Translations under genes and position numbers: made by a program
The notes under the pieces: generated by a model
The model's input: the letters and a program-made list of their open reading frames with translations, nothing else
Told to the model about the DNA's origin: nothing
Database searches by the model: none
Source: Methanosaeta sp. PtaU1.Bin112
Lineage (GTDB): Archaea > Halobacteriota > Methanosarcinia > Methanotrichales > Methanotrichaceae
Length of the DNA stretch: 64,000 nucleotides
Assembly: GCA_002067705.1 (NCBI GenBank)
Contig: MVRL01000193.1
Coordinates: forward strand, 1 to 64,000
Reading direction: 5' to 3'
Shown here: positions 25,198-34,499 of the stretch, piece by piece
How positions within the stretch are numbered: the first letter of the stretch is position 1
Layout: the number at the start of each line of letters is the position of its first letter

Positions 25198-27195
25198 CTT
25201 CTTAGAGCAGGGACAGACTCCTTTGTCCTGCCCCTGTCCTGCCTTTTTCGTTTCTGGCCCGGCAGCAGTCCGGATCTTGGTGCGAGCGGTTGCAGCATAG
25301 ATCTTCACCGCTTTGCCATCGGACCAGGGAGATTCTGCACCATTTTTGTCCCTGGCCATGACCCTAATATGGTAGGTTCCGGCCTGGCTCCAGGTATGCG
25401 GCATCTGCACTACCGTTCCAGAACCTAAGAGTTCGCTCTGCGAGGTGCTGCCGTCTCCCCAATCGAAGATGATCTGGAGGTCATCGCCATCCGGATCGAT
25501 CGCCGAGGCGGCATAATTATAGGATTTCTCCGATGTGCCGGACCTGCTGCCCTGGGGCTTTTCAGGCTTTTCGGGCTGCTGATTGGCCCCGGCAATGGCG
25601 ACCGCAAGAGCTTGAGACGGTTCGGAGGATGCTCCTTTGTCATCTATGGCCCTGACAGTTATCTGATAGCTTCCTGCCTCTTTCCAGGCATGCGAGGCTT
25701 CAGCCTGGCCGGAGCTGGTTGTCTCCGTCTCGGTGGTGGTGCCGTCACCCCAGTCGAAGGAAAAGCGCACAGGATCACTTTCCGGATCGCTGGCTACAGC
25801 TGTGTAACTGAGCGAATTCGAAGCGGTACCCTGTGCAGGTCCTTGGGGCGGAGTGGGCGTTTGGGGGGCAAGGTTCTCTTTTTCCGGGTAGCTCATGTCC
25901 AAAGTCATCCAGTAGAAGGCATATCCGAGATCCGTGTAGCTGCAATCGTAGTTCATGTCCATGCTCATGCGGAAGAGGCCTGACGGTCGCCCGGCGGTCT
26001 CGCCCCAGCTATTGAGCATGATCCAGTAGCGGTTATTGGGATCGCTCTCGTCGTATCCCACACAGAGGACAGCATGACCGCCTCCGTTATTGTAATCAAA
26101 GGTCCTGCCGCTGGCCCCGTCCGGCTGCCAGACGGCGCTCTCCTGAGCAGAGCCCCAGAAGGCAAAGAAGTCATCCCAGGCGCTCTTGTCAGGCAAGAAG
26201 TAGCCAAACCAGATGCCTTTGCCCTGGAGCAGGACGTTTTTGATGTTGGAGATGGCCTGTTCTTTGGGAATATTGTTAGTGGGAATGGTATTGACGGAGA
26301 TGGCGGAAAGGTCGTAATGCGGCTGGGCAGATATGAATGAAGCGGGAATTGATGTACACGGGCCGCAATCACCTTTTCCATCTCGATAGAGGGCATTGCT
26401 GTTCGACCATGGGACCATCATTTTTTTGTCCTGGTAGAAGCCGGCCAGGTCTGAGAGCCAGCCGCCGCAGCAAGCCCCGGAGTCGCCGCATCCGCCGTTG
26501 TAGTTGGAGACCAGGTACTGCACGGATAGGCGATCGGAGATGCCTTTCTGGCGAGCATAATCCAGCTCCATCACTCCCGTTCCTGCCCAGGCCCAGCAAT
26601 TGCCGCAGGTGCCCTGGTTGCGCTCTTTGGAAGAGTACTTTAGCCGATCGAGCAGATTAAAGGCGGTCACGGGTGCGGAAGCCATTTTGCCCTCGATATC
26701 AGGGCTGAGGTAGGCTCTGGCGGAAGCGTTGTACTGTCCTGCCCAGAGGCTTGCCTCTTCCTGCGTGGGGTGCATGATCGGATATGTGCGCGGCGCCAGA
26801 GAGGCAGAGGCATTTCCTGGCAGGAAAAAGCCCCAGTCCAGGCCGGAGGCGCTCATGTCGGAGAGAGTCACCTCATAGCGGCCAGATCCCGGCGCGGTCA
26901 GGCTCTCGCCGGAAATGGGCTGCACCGTCAGTTCATAGCGGCCTGAAGATAGTTTATCGAAAGAGTACTGTCCTGATTCGTTTGTGGTCGCTGAGGTTAT
27001 GGCATTTCCTTCCTGAGAAAGTTCGATGTGCACATTTGCCACAGTTTGCTCGTCCGGCGAGTAGAAGCCGTCGCCATTGGCATCCTGGAAGGCGGTGCCG
27101 CTCAGGGAGAGGGCTGCGCAGGCAGGTAGCGAGAATGATAATAGGAATAATAGCATGGTCATGCAGAAGAGATGTTTATGGGATTGGGACATCAT
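25192..27195 (-). CDS. Secreted C1A papain-like peptidase with SdrD-B and two PKD domains
   Basis: 667 residues. Signal peptide 1-28; SdrD B-like/carboxypeptidase-regulatory-like domain ~30-125 (F-x-D-A-N-G-D-G at the Ca site); papain-fold catalytic domain ~175-435 with Q194/Cys200 in Q-G-T-C-G-N-C-W, His374 in G-G-H-A-V-L-C-V-G-Y and Asn395 in L-N-S-W-G; then two PKD domains (~450-535 and ~545-635), each with F-D-W-G-D-G. It ends in a Lys-rich, Cys-containing tail without membrane anchor. Several extra cysteines (G-A-C-C-G-G) suggest disulfides. Likely an extracellular protease for protein degradation or cell-surface turnover. Confidence 0.92.
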   Translation of the reverse strand: MMSQSHKHLFCMTMLLFLLSFSLPACAALSLSGTAFQDANGDGFYSPDEQTVANVHIELSQEGNAITSATTNESGQYSFDKLSSGRYELTVQPISGESLTAPGSGRYEVTLSDMSASGLDWGFFLPGNASASLAPRTYPIMHPTQEEASLWAGQYNASARAYLSPDIEGKMASAPVTAFNLLDRLKYSSKERNQGTCGNCWAWAGTGVMELDYARQKGISDRLSVQYLVSNYNGGCGDSGACCGGWLSDLAGFYQDKKMMVPWSNSNALYRDGKGDCGPCTSIPASFISAQPHYDLSAISVNTIPTNNIPKEQAISNIKNVLLQGKGIWFGYFLPDKSAWDDFFAFWGSAQESAVWQPDGASGRTFDYNNGGGHAVLCVGYDESDPNNRYWIMLNSWGETAGRPSGLFRMSMDMNYDCSYTDLGYAFYWMTLDMSYPEKENLAPQTPTPPQGPAQGTASNSLSYTAVASDPESDPVRFSFDWGDGTTTETETTSSGQAEASHAWKEAGSYQITVRAIDDKGASSEPSQALAVAIAGANQQPEKPEKPQGSRSGTSEKSYNYAASAIDPDGDDLQIIFDWGDGSTSQSELLGSGTVVQMPHTWSQAGTYHIRVMARDKNGAESPWSDGKAVKIYAATARTKIRTAAGPETKKAGQGQDKGVCPCSKKS

Positions 27196-27304
27196 ATTAA
27201 CACACCATATATATTTAGACTGAATTAAGATATAAAGTTTTGCTGGAGGTTAAGCCAGCCCGTTAGGTATATGGCTTCAGCAAGAGAAAATAATAGGTGA
27301 TTTT

Positions 27305-27427
27305 ATGAAGAAGATAAAAGCGAGTCAGAAAATGAGAGAGGAGGCGATAAGACAGAGGCTGAAGAAGAGCCTGCCGTGGAGCCTGTCTCGGTGGTTGGCG
27401 AGGGTGCTGCGAGGAAATACAAAATAA
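27305..27427 (+). CDS. Possible 40-residue basic protein
   Basis: ATG 27305 preceded by GGTGA opens a 40-codon frame rich in Lys/Arg with W-S-L-S-R-W in its C-terminal half, so a cationic amphipathic helix. Alternatively another frame of the same DNA is acidic (E-A-E-E-E-P-A-V-E-P) and coding-like but has no start. No family recognised; it lies beside decayed sequence, so chance is possible. Confidence 0.25.
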   Translation: MKKIKASQKMREEAIRQRLKKSLPWSLSRWLARVLRGNTK

Positions 27428-27434
27428 TTATATC

Positions 27435-27590
27435 TCAATTTCCGTCCAATCGAGCCACAACCGCCTCAATCACCTCTGCTATCCCACAGCTCCCCCCAGG
27501 TCGGGCGCCCCACCACCTGCTGGCCGGCGCCTTCTGCACCGCCGCCTAGATCCTGCCTACCTTATCGCGCTCGCTTGGCCACTCTCTGAT
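27435..27590 (-). pseudogene. Decayed 3' end of an isocitrate/isopropylmalate dehydrogenase-like gene
   Basis: Minus-strand translation gives W-P-S-E-R-D-K-V-G-R-I, an in-frame TAG, then A-A-V-Q-K-A-P-A-S and G-G-S-C-G-I-A-E-V-I-E-A-V-V, ending in TGA. This matches the C-terminal 45 residues of the pseudogene at 28165-28777 (D-R-I-E-A-A-V-Q-K-A-L-A-S; G-G-S-C-G-T-A-E-V-T-Q-A-V-V). DNA identity to that copy is high by eye over ~130 bases. No upstream part of the gene remains. Confidence 0.7.
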
Positions 27591-27640
27591 TAATTTAACC
27601 GTTTCAGATGATGCTCCCAGCTTTCTCATTTAGGATGAAA

Positions 27641-27649
27641 GATATATAA
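27641..27649 (+). promoter_or_regulatory. TATA box of hicBA, leaderless
   Basis: GATATATAA lies 25-33 nt before the hicB ATG at 27674, and no Shine-Dalgarno sequence intervenes, which points to a leaderless or nearly leaderless transcript. Confidence 0.5.
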
Positions 27650-27673
27650 CTCAAGCAGTGTCAAATAAATGCT

Positions 27674-27940
27674 ATGTTCGCGGAATACATAGCTGCAGCG
27701 CTCCGGCGGGCAGAATACAAGATCATCGAAAGTGATGAACCCGTTTTCGTATCTGTTCCAGGATTAAATGGTGCATGGGCGACAGGCAAAACCATTGAAG
27801 AGGCCAGGGCCGAGCTAATCGAAGTTATTGAAGAATGGTTGGTCCTCGGCATCAAGTTGGGACACACTATCCCTGCTATTGATGGCGCTATGATCAACGT
27901 GCCTGCAATTAATGAGGAGCCGGTTTCCGTTGTCGAATAG
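27674..27940 (+). CDS. hicB: HicB-family antitoxin
   Basis: 88 residues of the HicB partial RNase H-like fold: Y-K-I-I-E-S-D-E-P-V-F-V-S-V-P-G-L-N-G-A-W-A-T-G-K-T-I-E-E-A-R-A-E-L (read across strands 1-3 and helix 1), ending with a beta strand. It has no added DNA-binding domain. It neutralises HicA and probably represses its own operon. The hicB gene precedes hicA and overlaps it, as in many archaeal pairs. Flanked on both sides by remnants of dehydrogenase genes. Confidence 0.85.
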   Translation: MFAEYIAAALRRAEYKIIESDEPVFVSVPGLNGAWATGKTIEEARAELIEVIEEWLVLGIKLGHTIPAIDGAMINVPAINEEPVSVVE

Positions 27941-28148
27941 GCTCGTTCCTGTTTCCCGCAAAGAACTGATAAAGAGGCTACGAAAATTGGGATTTAGTGG
28001 ACCATTCAAAGGAAAGAAGCACCAGTTCATGTTCCGGGGAGACATCAAGCTCAGATTGCCCAATCCACATAATCAAGATATAGATTCCAATTTGCTTGCC
28101 CAGATATTGCAGCAAGCCCAAATCACACACAAGGAGTGGCTGGAATAG
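27912..28148 (+). CDS. hicA: HicA-family mRNA interferase toxin
   Basis: 78 residues with the double-stranded-RNA-binding-like HicA fold: S-R-K-E-L-I-K-R-L-R-K-L-G-F, then K-G-K-K-H-Q-F-M-F with the catalytic His, L-R-L-P-N-P-H and a C-terminal L-L-A-Q-I-L-Q-Q-A. HicA cleaves mRNA independently of ribosomes. ATG 27912 overlaps hicB by 29 nt; TTG 27930, with GAGGAG ten bases upstream, would give the more usual N-terminus and an 11-nt overlap. Confidence 0.87.
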   Translation: MRSRFPLSNRLVPVSRKELIKRLRKLGFSGPFKGKKHQFMFRGDIKLRLPNPHNQDIDSNLLAQILQQAQITHKEWLE

Positions 28149-28164
28149 GAGCCACATAACTCAC

Positions 28165-28807
28165 TTATTTGCCTTCCACCTCATTGAGGTATACAACCAC
28201 CGCCTGCGTCACCTCCGCCGTCCCACAGCTCCCGCCCAGGTCCGGCGTCTTCGCCCCGCTGGCCAGCGCCTTCTGCACCGCCGCCTCGATTCGGTCTGCT
28301 TTCTCTGGCTCGCCCAGCCAGCGCATCATCATCGCTGCACTCCGGATGGATGGATTCGAAGAGCGCGTGGTCGGTGCCGATGTTGGCGCTGGCGCACAGG
28401 CCCAGGCTGCCGATCACTCCTGCCGCCTCATCGCTCAGGATGTCGCCGAAGAGGTTGGTTGTGACCAGCACATCAAACCTGCCGGGATTGGTCACAAGAT
28501 TGTAGGCGGCGACCAGCATCTCATCGCAGGGCACGGCCCGCCTTGCCGCTACCTCCTGGCAGGTCTTCAGAAAGATCCAGTCGCCCTTCAGCACATTGGA
28601 CATGTGGGCGATGATCAGCGTTCTTCGGCCTGCTGCCAGATCGCAGGCCATCTCTGCAATCCTCTCGCTGCCCAGGCGAGTCATGACTCGCATGGTATGT
28701 GCCTGCTCCGCATCCATCACATCTTGGCCTGAGTGGAGACCTTCCGTGTTCTCCCGCGCAACGACAAAATCGAGGCTTTGAGACTGAAAAGGCCAGTCCT
28801 CTTCCAT
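28165..28807 (-). pseudogene. Truncated isocitrate/3-isopropylmalate dehydrogenase-family gene
   Basis: The first ~100 codons are missing: recognisable sequence begins at D-F-V-V-A-R-E-N-T-E-G-L (about 28774) and continues with the family motifs R-x-x-T-R-L-G-S-E-R-I-A, N-V-L-K-G-D, V-T-T-N-L-F-G-D-I-L-S-D-E-A-A and A-N-I-G-T-D-H-A-L-F-E-S-I-H. There a deletion of about 20-25 codons joins, out of frame, to M-M-M-R-W-L-G-E-P-E-K-A-D and the normal C-terminus ending at TAA 28165. The parent could be leuB, aksF or a homoisocitrate dehydrogenase. Both the 5' truncation and the frame-breaking deletion mark it as nonfunctional. Confidence 0.85.
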
Positions 28808-28977
28808 CGGACCAGGCCAATTTCCACAAACAAGGGCTCAAAAACCCCATGCCCAGGGAACTGGCTGAGGTGATATAAGGGCTGATATATGCATGCCGTT
28901 TGCCCCACTCCGGGAGACTGTCTGCCATCAGGGCAAAAAGTAAATACTCTTGCCACCCATTAAAAATGAGGAATTTT

Positions 28978-30207
28978 ATGAAGCTATCTGTAGCTATTCT
29001 AGTGCTGTTGTTATGCGCACCGGCCCTGGCTCTCTCCGATGAAGTGAAAGGGGTCGAGGCCACCACCGCTATCACCCTGCCGGTAGACTCCGTAACCATC
29101 TATCCGGACGGGCTGATGACAGTGAAACGCACCGGAAACCTTGATGTGACCGACGGCGTGCATAAATTTGTGATCAATGTTCCAGAAATGGCAGATCAGA
29201 GCTCAGTGCTCCTAACTGTAAGCAATGCCACCCAGGAGCGAGTGGTCTACGATGCCAATCCGGTCTACACCCTGAACATCTCCACGCCGGGATCGCAGAG
29301 CTTTGACCTCTCTTATCTCATGTACGATGCAGCCACCTGGAAGCCGGTCTACGACCTGCACCTTCTTCGCGACTCCGTACTGGTGAAAGCCAACGCTGTA
29401 CTCCGCAATCGCGGCGGAGAAGACCTCAAGAATGTGCGCCTCAAGCTGGTAGCAGGCCTGCCGCAAGCTGTAGAGCCCTATTTGGCCAAAGCCGCTCCTC
29501 AGATCAACCAGCGGTATGCCGAGGCTCCTGCCATGACAGAGTTATTTGACTATGTAGCTGAACCTGCTCCCGCCTCTGGAGAGCTGGAGACATTCTATAT
29601 CTTCGAGCTGGATGGGCGAAAGGACCTGGTCATGGACAAAGAGATCGGATTTCCCCTCTTTGAGGAAGAAGCACCCCTGGTGAGGGTCTACACCTGGGAC
29701 GCCTACCGCCAGGAGGAAGGACCGGCCAAAGAGGAGATTCGGGCCAACAATACCCTCACCAATCCCTGGCCGACGGGAAAGGCGCTGCTCTACAGAAATG
29801 ACGAGTACGTCTCCACCATCGAGATGCCCTACACCCCTGCAGGAACCAATGCCTCTGTAGTAGTCGGCCCCTCTGCTGATCTCAAGGTGGAACGAAAGCT
29901 CTCCGACTACAATAAGACCGAGAACATTAAAGTGATCGGATCGGGTCAGGGAAATCATACCGTGAAAGAGACCATTGAGGCCTGGACCTACAATCTTAAG
30001 ATCAAGAGCAACCTGGACCGGGCTGCGGCGCTGGAGGTAACGGACAGCAAACCCCAGGAGGCAGTAGTAATCGCCGTCACGCCGAGGCCAGCGGAGAGCA
30101 CAGCCACCAGCCTCAAGTGGAAGCTGGCGCTTGCTCCGCGGCAGAAGATGGCCATCAATTACACCTACCAGACGACGACCACGGAGAGCCTCGATGCAAA
30201 GAATTGA
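28978..30207 (+). CDS. Secreted DUF4139-type protein
   Basis: 409 residues from ATG 28978, preceded by GAGG; the longer frame from 28900 would put 26 residues before the signal peptide. The signal peptide is residues 1-19 (M-K-L-S-V-A-I-L-V-L-L-L-C-A-P-A-L-A). The core is the DUF4139 beta domain: S-Y-L-M-Y-D-A-A-T-W-K-P-V-Y-D-L (family motif W-x-P-x-Y), N-R-G-G-E-D-L-K-N-V-R-L-K-L-V-A-G split, Y-N-K-T-E-N-I-K-V-I-G and a C-terminal P-x-x-x-M-A-I-N-Y-T-Y. Members (MuiA-like) are extracytoplasmic proteins of unknown function. Confidence 0.82.
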   Translation: MKLSVAILVLLLCAPALALSDEVKGVEATTAITLPVDSVTIYPDGLMTVKRTGNLDVTDGVHKFVINVPEMADQSSVLLTVSNATQERVVYDANPVYTLNISTPGSQSFDLSYLMYDAATWKPVYDLHLLRDSVLVKANAVLRNRGGEDLKNVRLKLVAGLPQAVEPYLAKAAPQINQRYAEAPAMTELFDYVAEPAPASGELETFYIFELDGRKDLVMDKEIGFPLFEEEAPLVRVYTWDAYRQEEGPAKEEIRANNTLTNPWPTGKALLYRNDEYVSTIEMPYTPAGTNASVVVGPSADLKVERKLSDYNKTENIKVIGSGQGNHTVKETIEAWTYNLKIKSNLDRAAALEVTDSKPQEAVVIAVTPRPAESTATSLKWKLALAPRQKMAINYTYQTTTTESLDAKN

Positions 30208-30223
30208 ATGAGAATTTTCATCA

Positions 30224-30229
30224 TTTTTT
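30224..30229 (+). terminator. Oligo-T terminator after DUF4139 gene
   Basis: A T6 run 17 nt after the stop codon, within AT-rich DNA ahead of the atp promoter, fits an archaeal oligo-T terminator. Confidence 0.35.
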
Positions 30230-30251
30230 GCATTGATTTTATGCGTTATTA

Positions 30252-30262
30252 TTTTTATAAAG
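30252..30262 (+). promoter_or_regulatory. Candidate TATA box of atp operon
   Basis: TTTTTATAAAG ~70 nt before atpD. A second candidate, AAATATATATC (30282-30292), is nearer (~40 nt). Either gives a short leader with AGGGGTG before the TTG start. Confidence 0.4.
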
Positions 30263-30313
30263 CACACCGACTATGATAATGAAATATATATCAATTAAAA
30301 AAGACAGTAGTAG

Positions 30314-32069
<1,756 letters not shown>

Positions 32070-32073
<4 letters not shown>

Positions 32074-32402
32074 ACCTAGAGATGATGCAATTAATGGACG
32101 AACATCATAAGAGCTTTGAAGATGAAATCGCAGCAAAAGAAGCGCGCAAGATCAAAGCCATCCGCAGGAGAGACAAAGGCATATGGTTTGGTCTGGGCAT
32201 GATGGGCGTTATCGGATGGTCTGTAGCAGTACCAACTCTTGTTGGCGTCCTTTTAGGTGTTTGGATAGACCTAAATTATGATGGAATCATATCCTGGACG
32301 CTTACTTTATTATTCCTGGGTCTGGCTGTGGGCTGCGCAAATGCCTGGTATTGGGTGAAAAAAGGACAGAGAGAGATTGGAGAGGACATCATTGATGAGT
32401 AG
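32070..32402 (+). CDS. atpQ: N-ATPase accessory membrane protein AtpQ
   Basis: 110 residues with a charged N-terminal helix (E-A-R-K-I-K-A-I-R-R-R-D-K) and two transmembrane helices (~48-70 and ~76-97), the second containing G-V-W-I-D-L. AtpQ is AtpI-like and is specific to N-ATPase operons. It may help c-ring assembly or Mg/Ca uptake. It overlaps atpC by 4 nt and atpR by 8 nt. Confidence 0.85.
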
Positions 32403-32703
32403 CTTAATTTTGCCTGCGGTAAGCTTTTTCATGGGCGTCTTCCTGGGAGCTTTCTACTTTGGAGGATTGTGGCTGACAATTAAACGCCTGCCTGGCTGCC
32501 AACAGCCTACGTTATTGAGCCTAGGAAGCTTCTTTGCCAGATCCTTGGTTTGCATCCTCGGATTCTATGTAATTATCGGCAGCGGCATGCAATCGTTATT
32601 GCTCTGTCTGGCAGGCTTTGTTCTGACTAAGATCGCATTGATTCGCAGGCTATCTCTAGAGCCGAGAATGGAGGCGTGCGGAAATGGTCCAGATAAATCC
32701 TGA
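32395..32703 (+). CDS. atpR: N-ATPase accessory membrane protein AtpR
   Basis: 102 residues from ATG 32395 (the ATGAGTAG overlap with atpQ); three predicted membrane helices (~4-28, ~42-60, ~62-80). It has the AtpR-type positively charged residue after G-G-L-W-L-T-I-K-R. AtpR is unique to N-ATPases and is proposed to assist the c-ring, perhaps by contacting its carboxylates. Ends 20 nt inside atpB. Confidence 0.85.
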   Translation: MSSLILPAVSFFMGVFLGAFYFGGLWLTIKRLPGCQQPTLLSLGSFFARSLVCILGFYVIIGSGMQSLLLCLAGFVLTKIALIRRLSLEPRMEACGNGPDKS

Positions 32704-33397
32704 TGAAGTTATTTATTGGAGCTTGGGAGAGACCTTCTCAATTAATGAAACGATAGTCAACACCTGGATAGTGATGGCGCTTCTGATACTTCTCACCTGG
32801 ATTTCAACACGCCATCTCTCTATTGACCCGCCGCTCTCACATATGCAGGTCTTCATGGAGACCATAGTCAGTTTCATGAAAAGCGAGATTGAGGAAATTT
32901 CCCGCAAATCTCCGGAACGATACATCCACTTTTCCGGAACTCTGTTTTTATTCATCTCCGTGGCCAGTCTGCTTTCTATTGTTCCTGGATATCGTTCTCC
33001 TGCCAGCTCCCTCTCAACAACCCTGGCAATGGCGATATGCGTCTTTTTTGCCGTTCCCATCTATGGCATTGCCGAGAGAGGAGCATCTGATTATTTCGCT
33101 CGCTACGTCCAGCCGTCTATCATTATGCTTCCTTTCAATATCATCGGAGAAGTCTCTCGGACTATGGCACTAGCCCTAAGGCTTTTTGGCAATATGATGA
33201 GTCAGAATTTGCTGGTTGCAGTACTGCTTTCCATCGTGCCCCTATTCTTGCCCTCGGTCATGGACCTTTTTGGTTTGTTGATCGGACAGGTACAGGCTTA
33301 CATATTTTCAGTCCTGGCCACAGTCTATATAATATCTGGGAGTTTTGCGGATGAAGACCAAAAGGAGAAATTGTCGCCAAGAGGTGTTCGAGAATGA
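32684..33397 (+). CDS. atpB: N-ATPase Fo subunit a
   Basis: 237 residues, five to six membrane helices. The stator arginine is in the motif M-A-L-A-L-R-L-F-G-N-M-M (residues ~165-176), and the following helix contains G-L-L-I-G-Q-V-Q-A-Y-I-F. It forms the ion half-channels against the c-ring. Overlaps atpR by 20 nt; the next gene atpE starts at its stop codon (ATGA overlap). Confidence 0.95.
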   Translation: MVQINPDEVIYWSLGETFSINETIVNTWIVMALLILLTWISTRHLSIDPPLSHMQVFMETIVSFMKSEIEEISRKSPERYIHFSGTLFLFISVASLLSIVPGYRSPASSLSTTLAMAICVFFAVPIYGIAERGASDYFARYVQPSIIMLPFNIIGEVSRTMALALRLFGNMMSQNLLVAVLLSIVPLFLPSVMDLFGLLIGQVQAYIFSVLATVYIISGSFADEDQKEKLSPRGVRE

Positions 33398-33660
33398 CTG
33401 CTATTGAGACGATAGGTGTTGCATCGATTATTGTCTCAGGACTTACCATTGCTATTGGTTCAATTGGGCCGGCGATAGGCGAAGCTTGGGCACTCTCCCG
33501 GGCACTAAACGCCATTGCACAGCAGCCCGATGAGGCCAATACTATCACAAGGACACTATTTGTAGGCCTCGCCATGGTGGAATCAACTGCGATTTACTGT
33601 TTTGTCATATCAATAATTCTGATATTCTCTAATCCATTCTGGAATTATGTAACTCGTTAG
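33394..33660 (+). CDS. atpE: N-ATPase Fo subunit c
   Basis: 88-residue hairpin of two membrane helices. Helix 1 has the glycine repeat G-S-I-G-P-A-I-G-E with Glu30; helix 2 has V62-E63-S64-T65-x-x-Y68. E63, S64, T65 and Y68 correspond to the Na+ ligands E65, S66, T67 and Y70 of Ilyobacter tartaricus, and Glu30 takes the place of its Gln32. So the site has Na+-type ligands but two carboxylates, a feature reported for N-type c subunits. Whether it moves Na+ or H+ cannot be settled from sequence. Confidence 0.95.
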   Translation: MTAIETIGVASIIVSGLTIAIGSIGPAIGEAWALSRALNAIAQQPDEANTITRTLFVGLAMVESTAIYCFVISIILIFSNPFWNYVTR

Positions 33661-33669
33661 GAGGATGTC

Positions 33670-34434
33670 TTGCAGATTGATTATTTTACAACCGTCGCCC
33701 AAATCATCAATTTTGCACTGCTAGTGCTCATCCTGAAGCACTTCTTTTACAGCCCGCTGCTAAAATTGATGGATGAAAGAGAGATGAAGATAATCTCCCG
33801 CCAAAATGAGGCAGAAGATGCCAAGAGAGAAGCGATGAGGGAGGCTCAGTCATATCAAAAGAAGAGAGAAGAGCTATCATCCGAGCATGAAGAGCTTCTT
33901 GTCAAAGCAAAAGAGGATGCAAGAGAATTTAAAGAAGATATGATGAAAAAAGCAATAGAAGAGATTGAAGAGATGAAGATAGAGTGGCAAAAGGATTTGC
34001 TGCGCCAGAGATCTGATTTTGTTGCCGATTTGAAAAAATATAGTGGACTGCAGCTTTATGCCATCACCAGAAGGGCTTTGCGGGACCTCGCCAACGAAGA
34101 TCTGGAGCGACAGATAATAATTACCTTTGTCAATCGACTAAAAAATTTAGAGGATTCTGAAAGAGAGTCAATTGAGAGTTTCTTTAGAGATCCCAAGCAG
34201 ATAATTACAATACGCAGCGCCTTTGATATTCCCGAAGAGACTCAAAGAGAGATTAAGCGAGAACTTGCAGCTTATGCCGACGCGGATGTGAGGGTTCAAT
34301 TCGTTATAGACGATGATTTGATCTCAGGAATGGTAATGAGCGCGAAGAATGCAGAAATTGGGTGGAGCGTCTCCGGATATCTTGATTCGCTTGAAGCAGA
34401 TTTTTCCCACTGGCTTGAGAAGAGAGCATTGTAA
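33670..34434 (+). CDS. atpF: N-ATPase subunit b fused to a delta-like C-terminal domain
   Basis: 254 residues, far longer than a normal ~160-residue b subunit. Residues ~5-25 are the membrane helix; ~30-130 is a charged coiled coil. The C-terminal ~100 residues resemble the delta subunit C-terminus: V-Q-F-V-I-D-D-D-L-I-S-G-M-V followed by I-G-W-S-V-S-G-Y-L-D-S-L matches the delta pattern D-x-x-L-I-G-G ... D-x-S-V-x-G-x-L. The operon has no atpH, so this fusion probably replaces delta. TTG start with GAGGATG five bases... close upstream. Confidence 0.88.
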   Translation: MQIDYFTTVAQIINFALLVLILKHFFYSPLLKLMDEREMKIISRQNEAEDAKREAMREAQSYQKKREELSSEHEELLVKAKEDAREFKEDMMKKAIEEIEEMKIEWQKDLLRQRSDFVADLKKYSGLQLYAITRRALRDLANEDLERQIIITFVNRLKNLEDSERESIESFFRDPKQIITIRSAFDIPEETQREIKRELAAYADADVRVQFVIDDDLISGMVMSAKNAEIGWSVSGYLDSLEADFSHWLEKRAL

Positions 34435-34489
34435 CAGCATAAATTGAAGCAGCATAAATTGTAACAGCATAATGATTGCAGCAGCATAA
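34435..34489 (+). repeat. Four short CAGCATAA direct repeats between atpF and atpA
   Basis: CAGCATAA occurs at 34435, 34450, 34465 and 34482, spaced 15, 15 and 17 nt; the first three lie in a nearly perfect 15-bp tandem repeat. They fill the only real gap of the operon. Confidence 0.8.
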
Positions 34490-34499
34490 GGGCAGTGAT

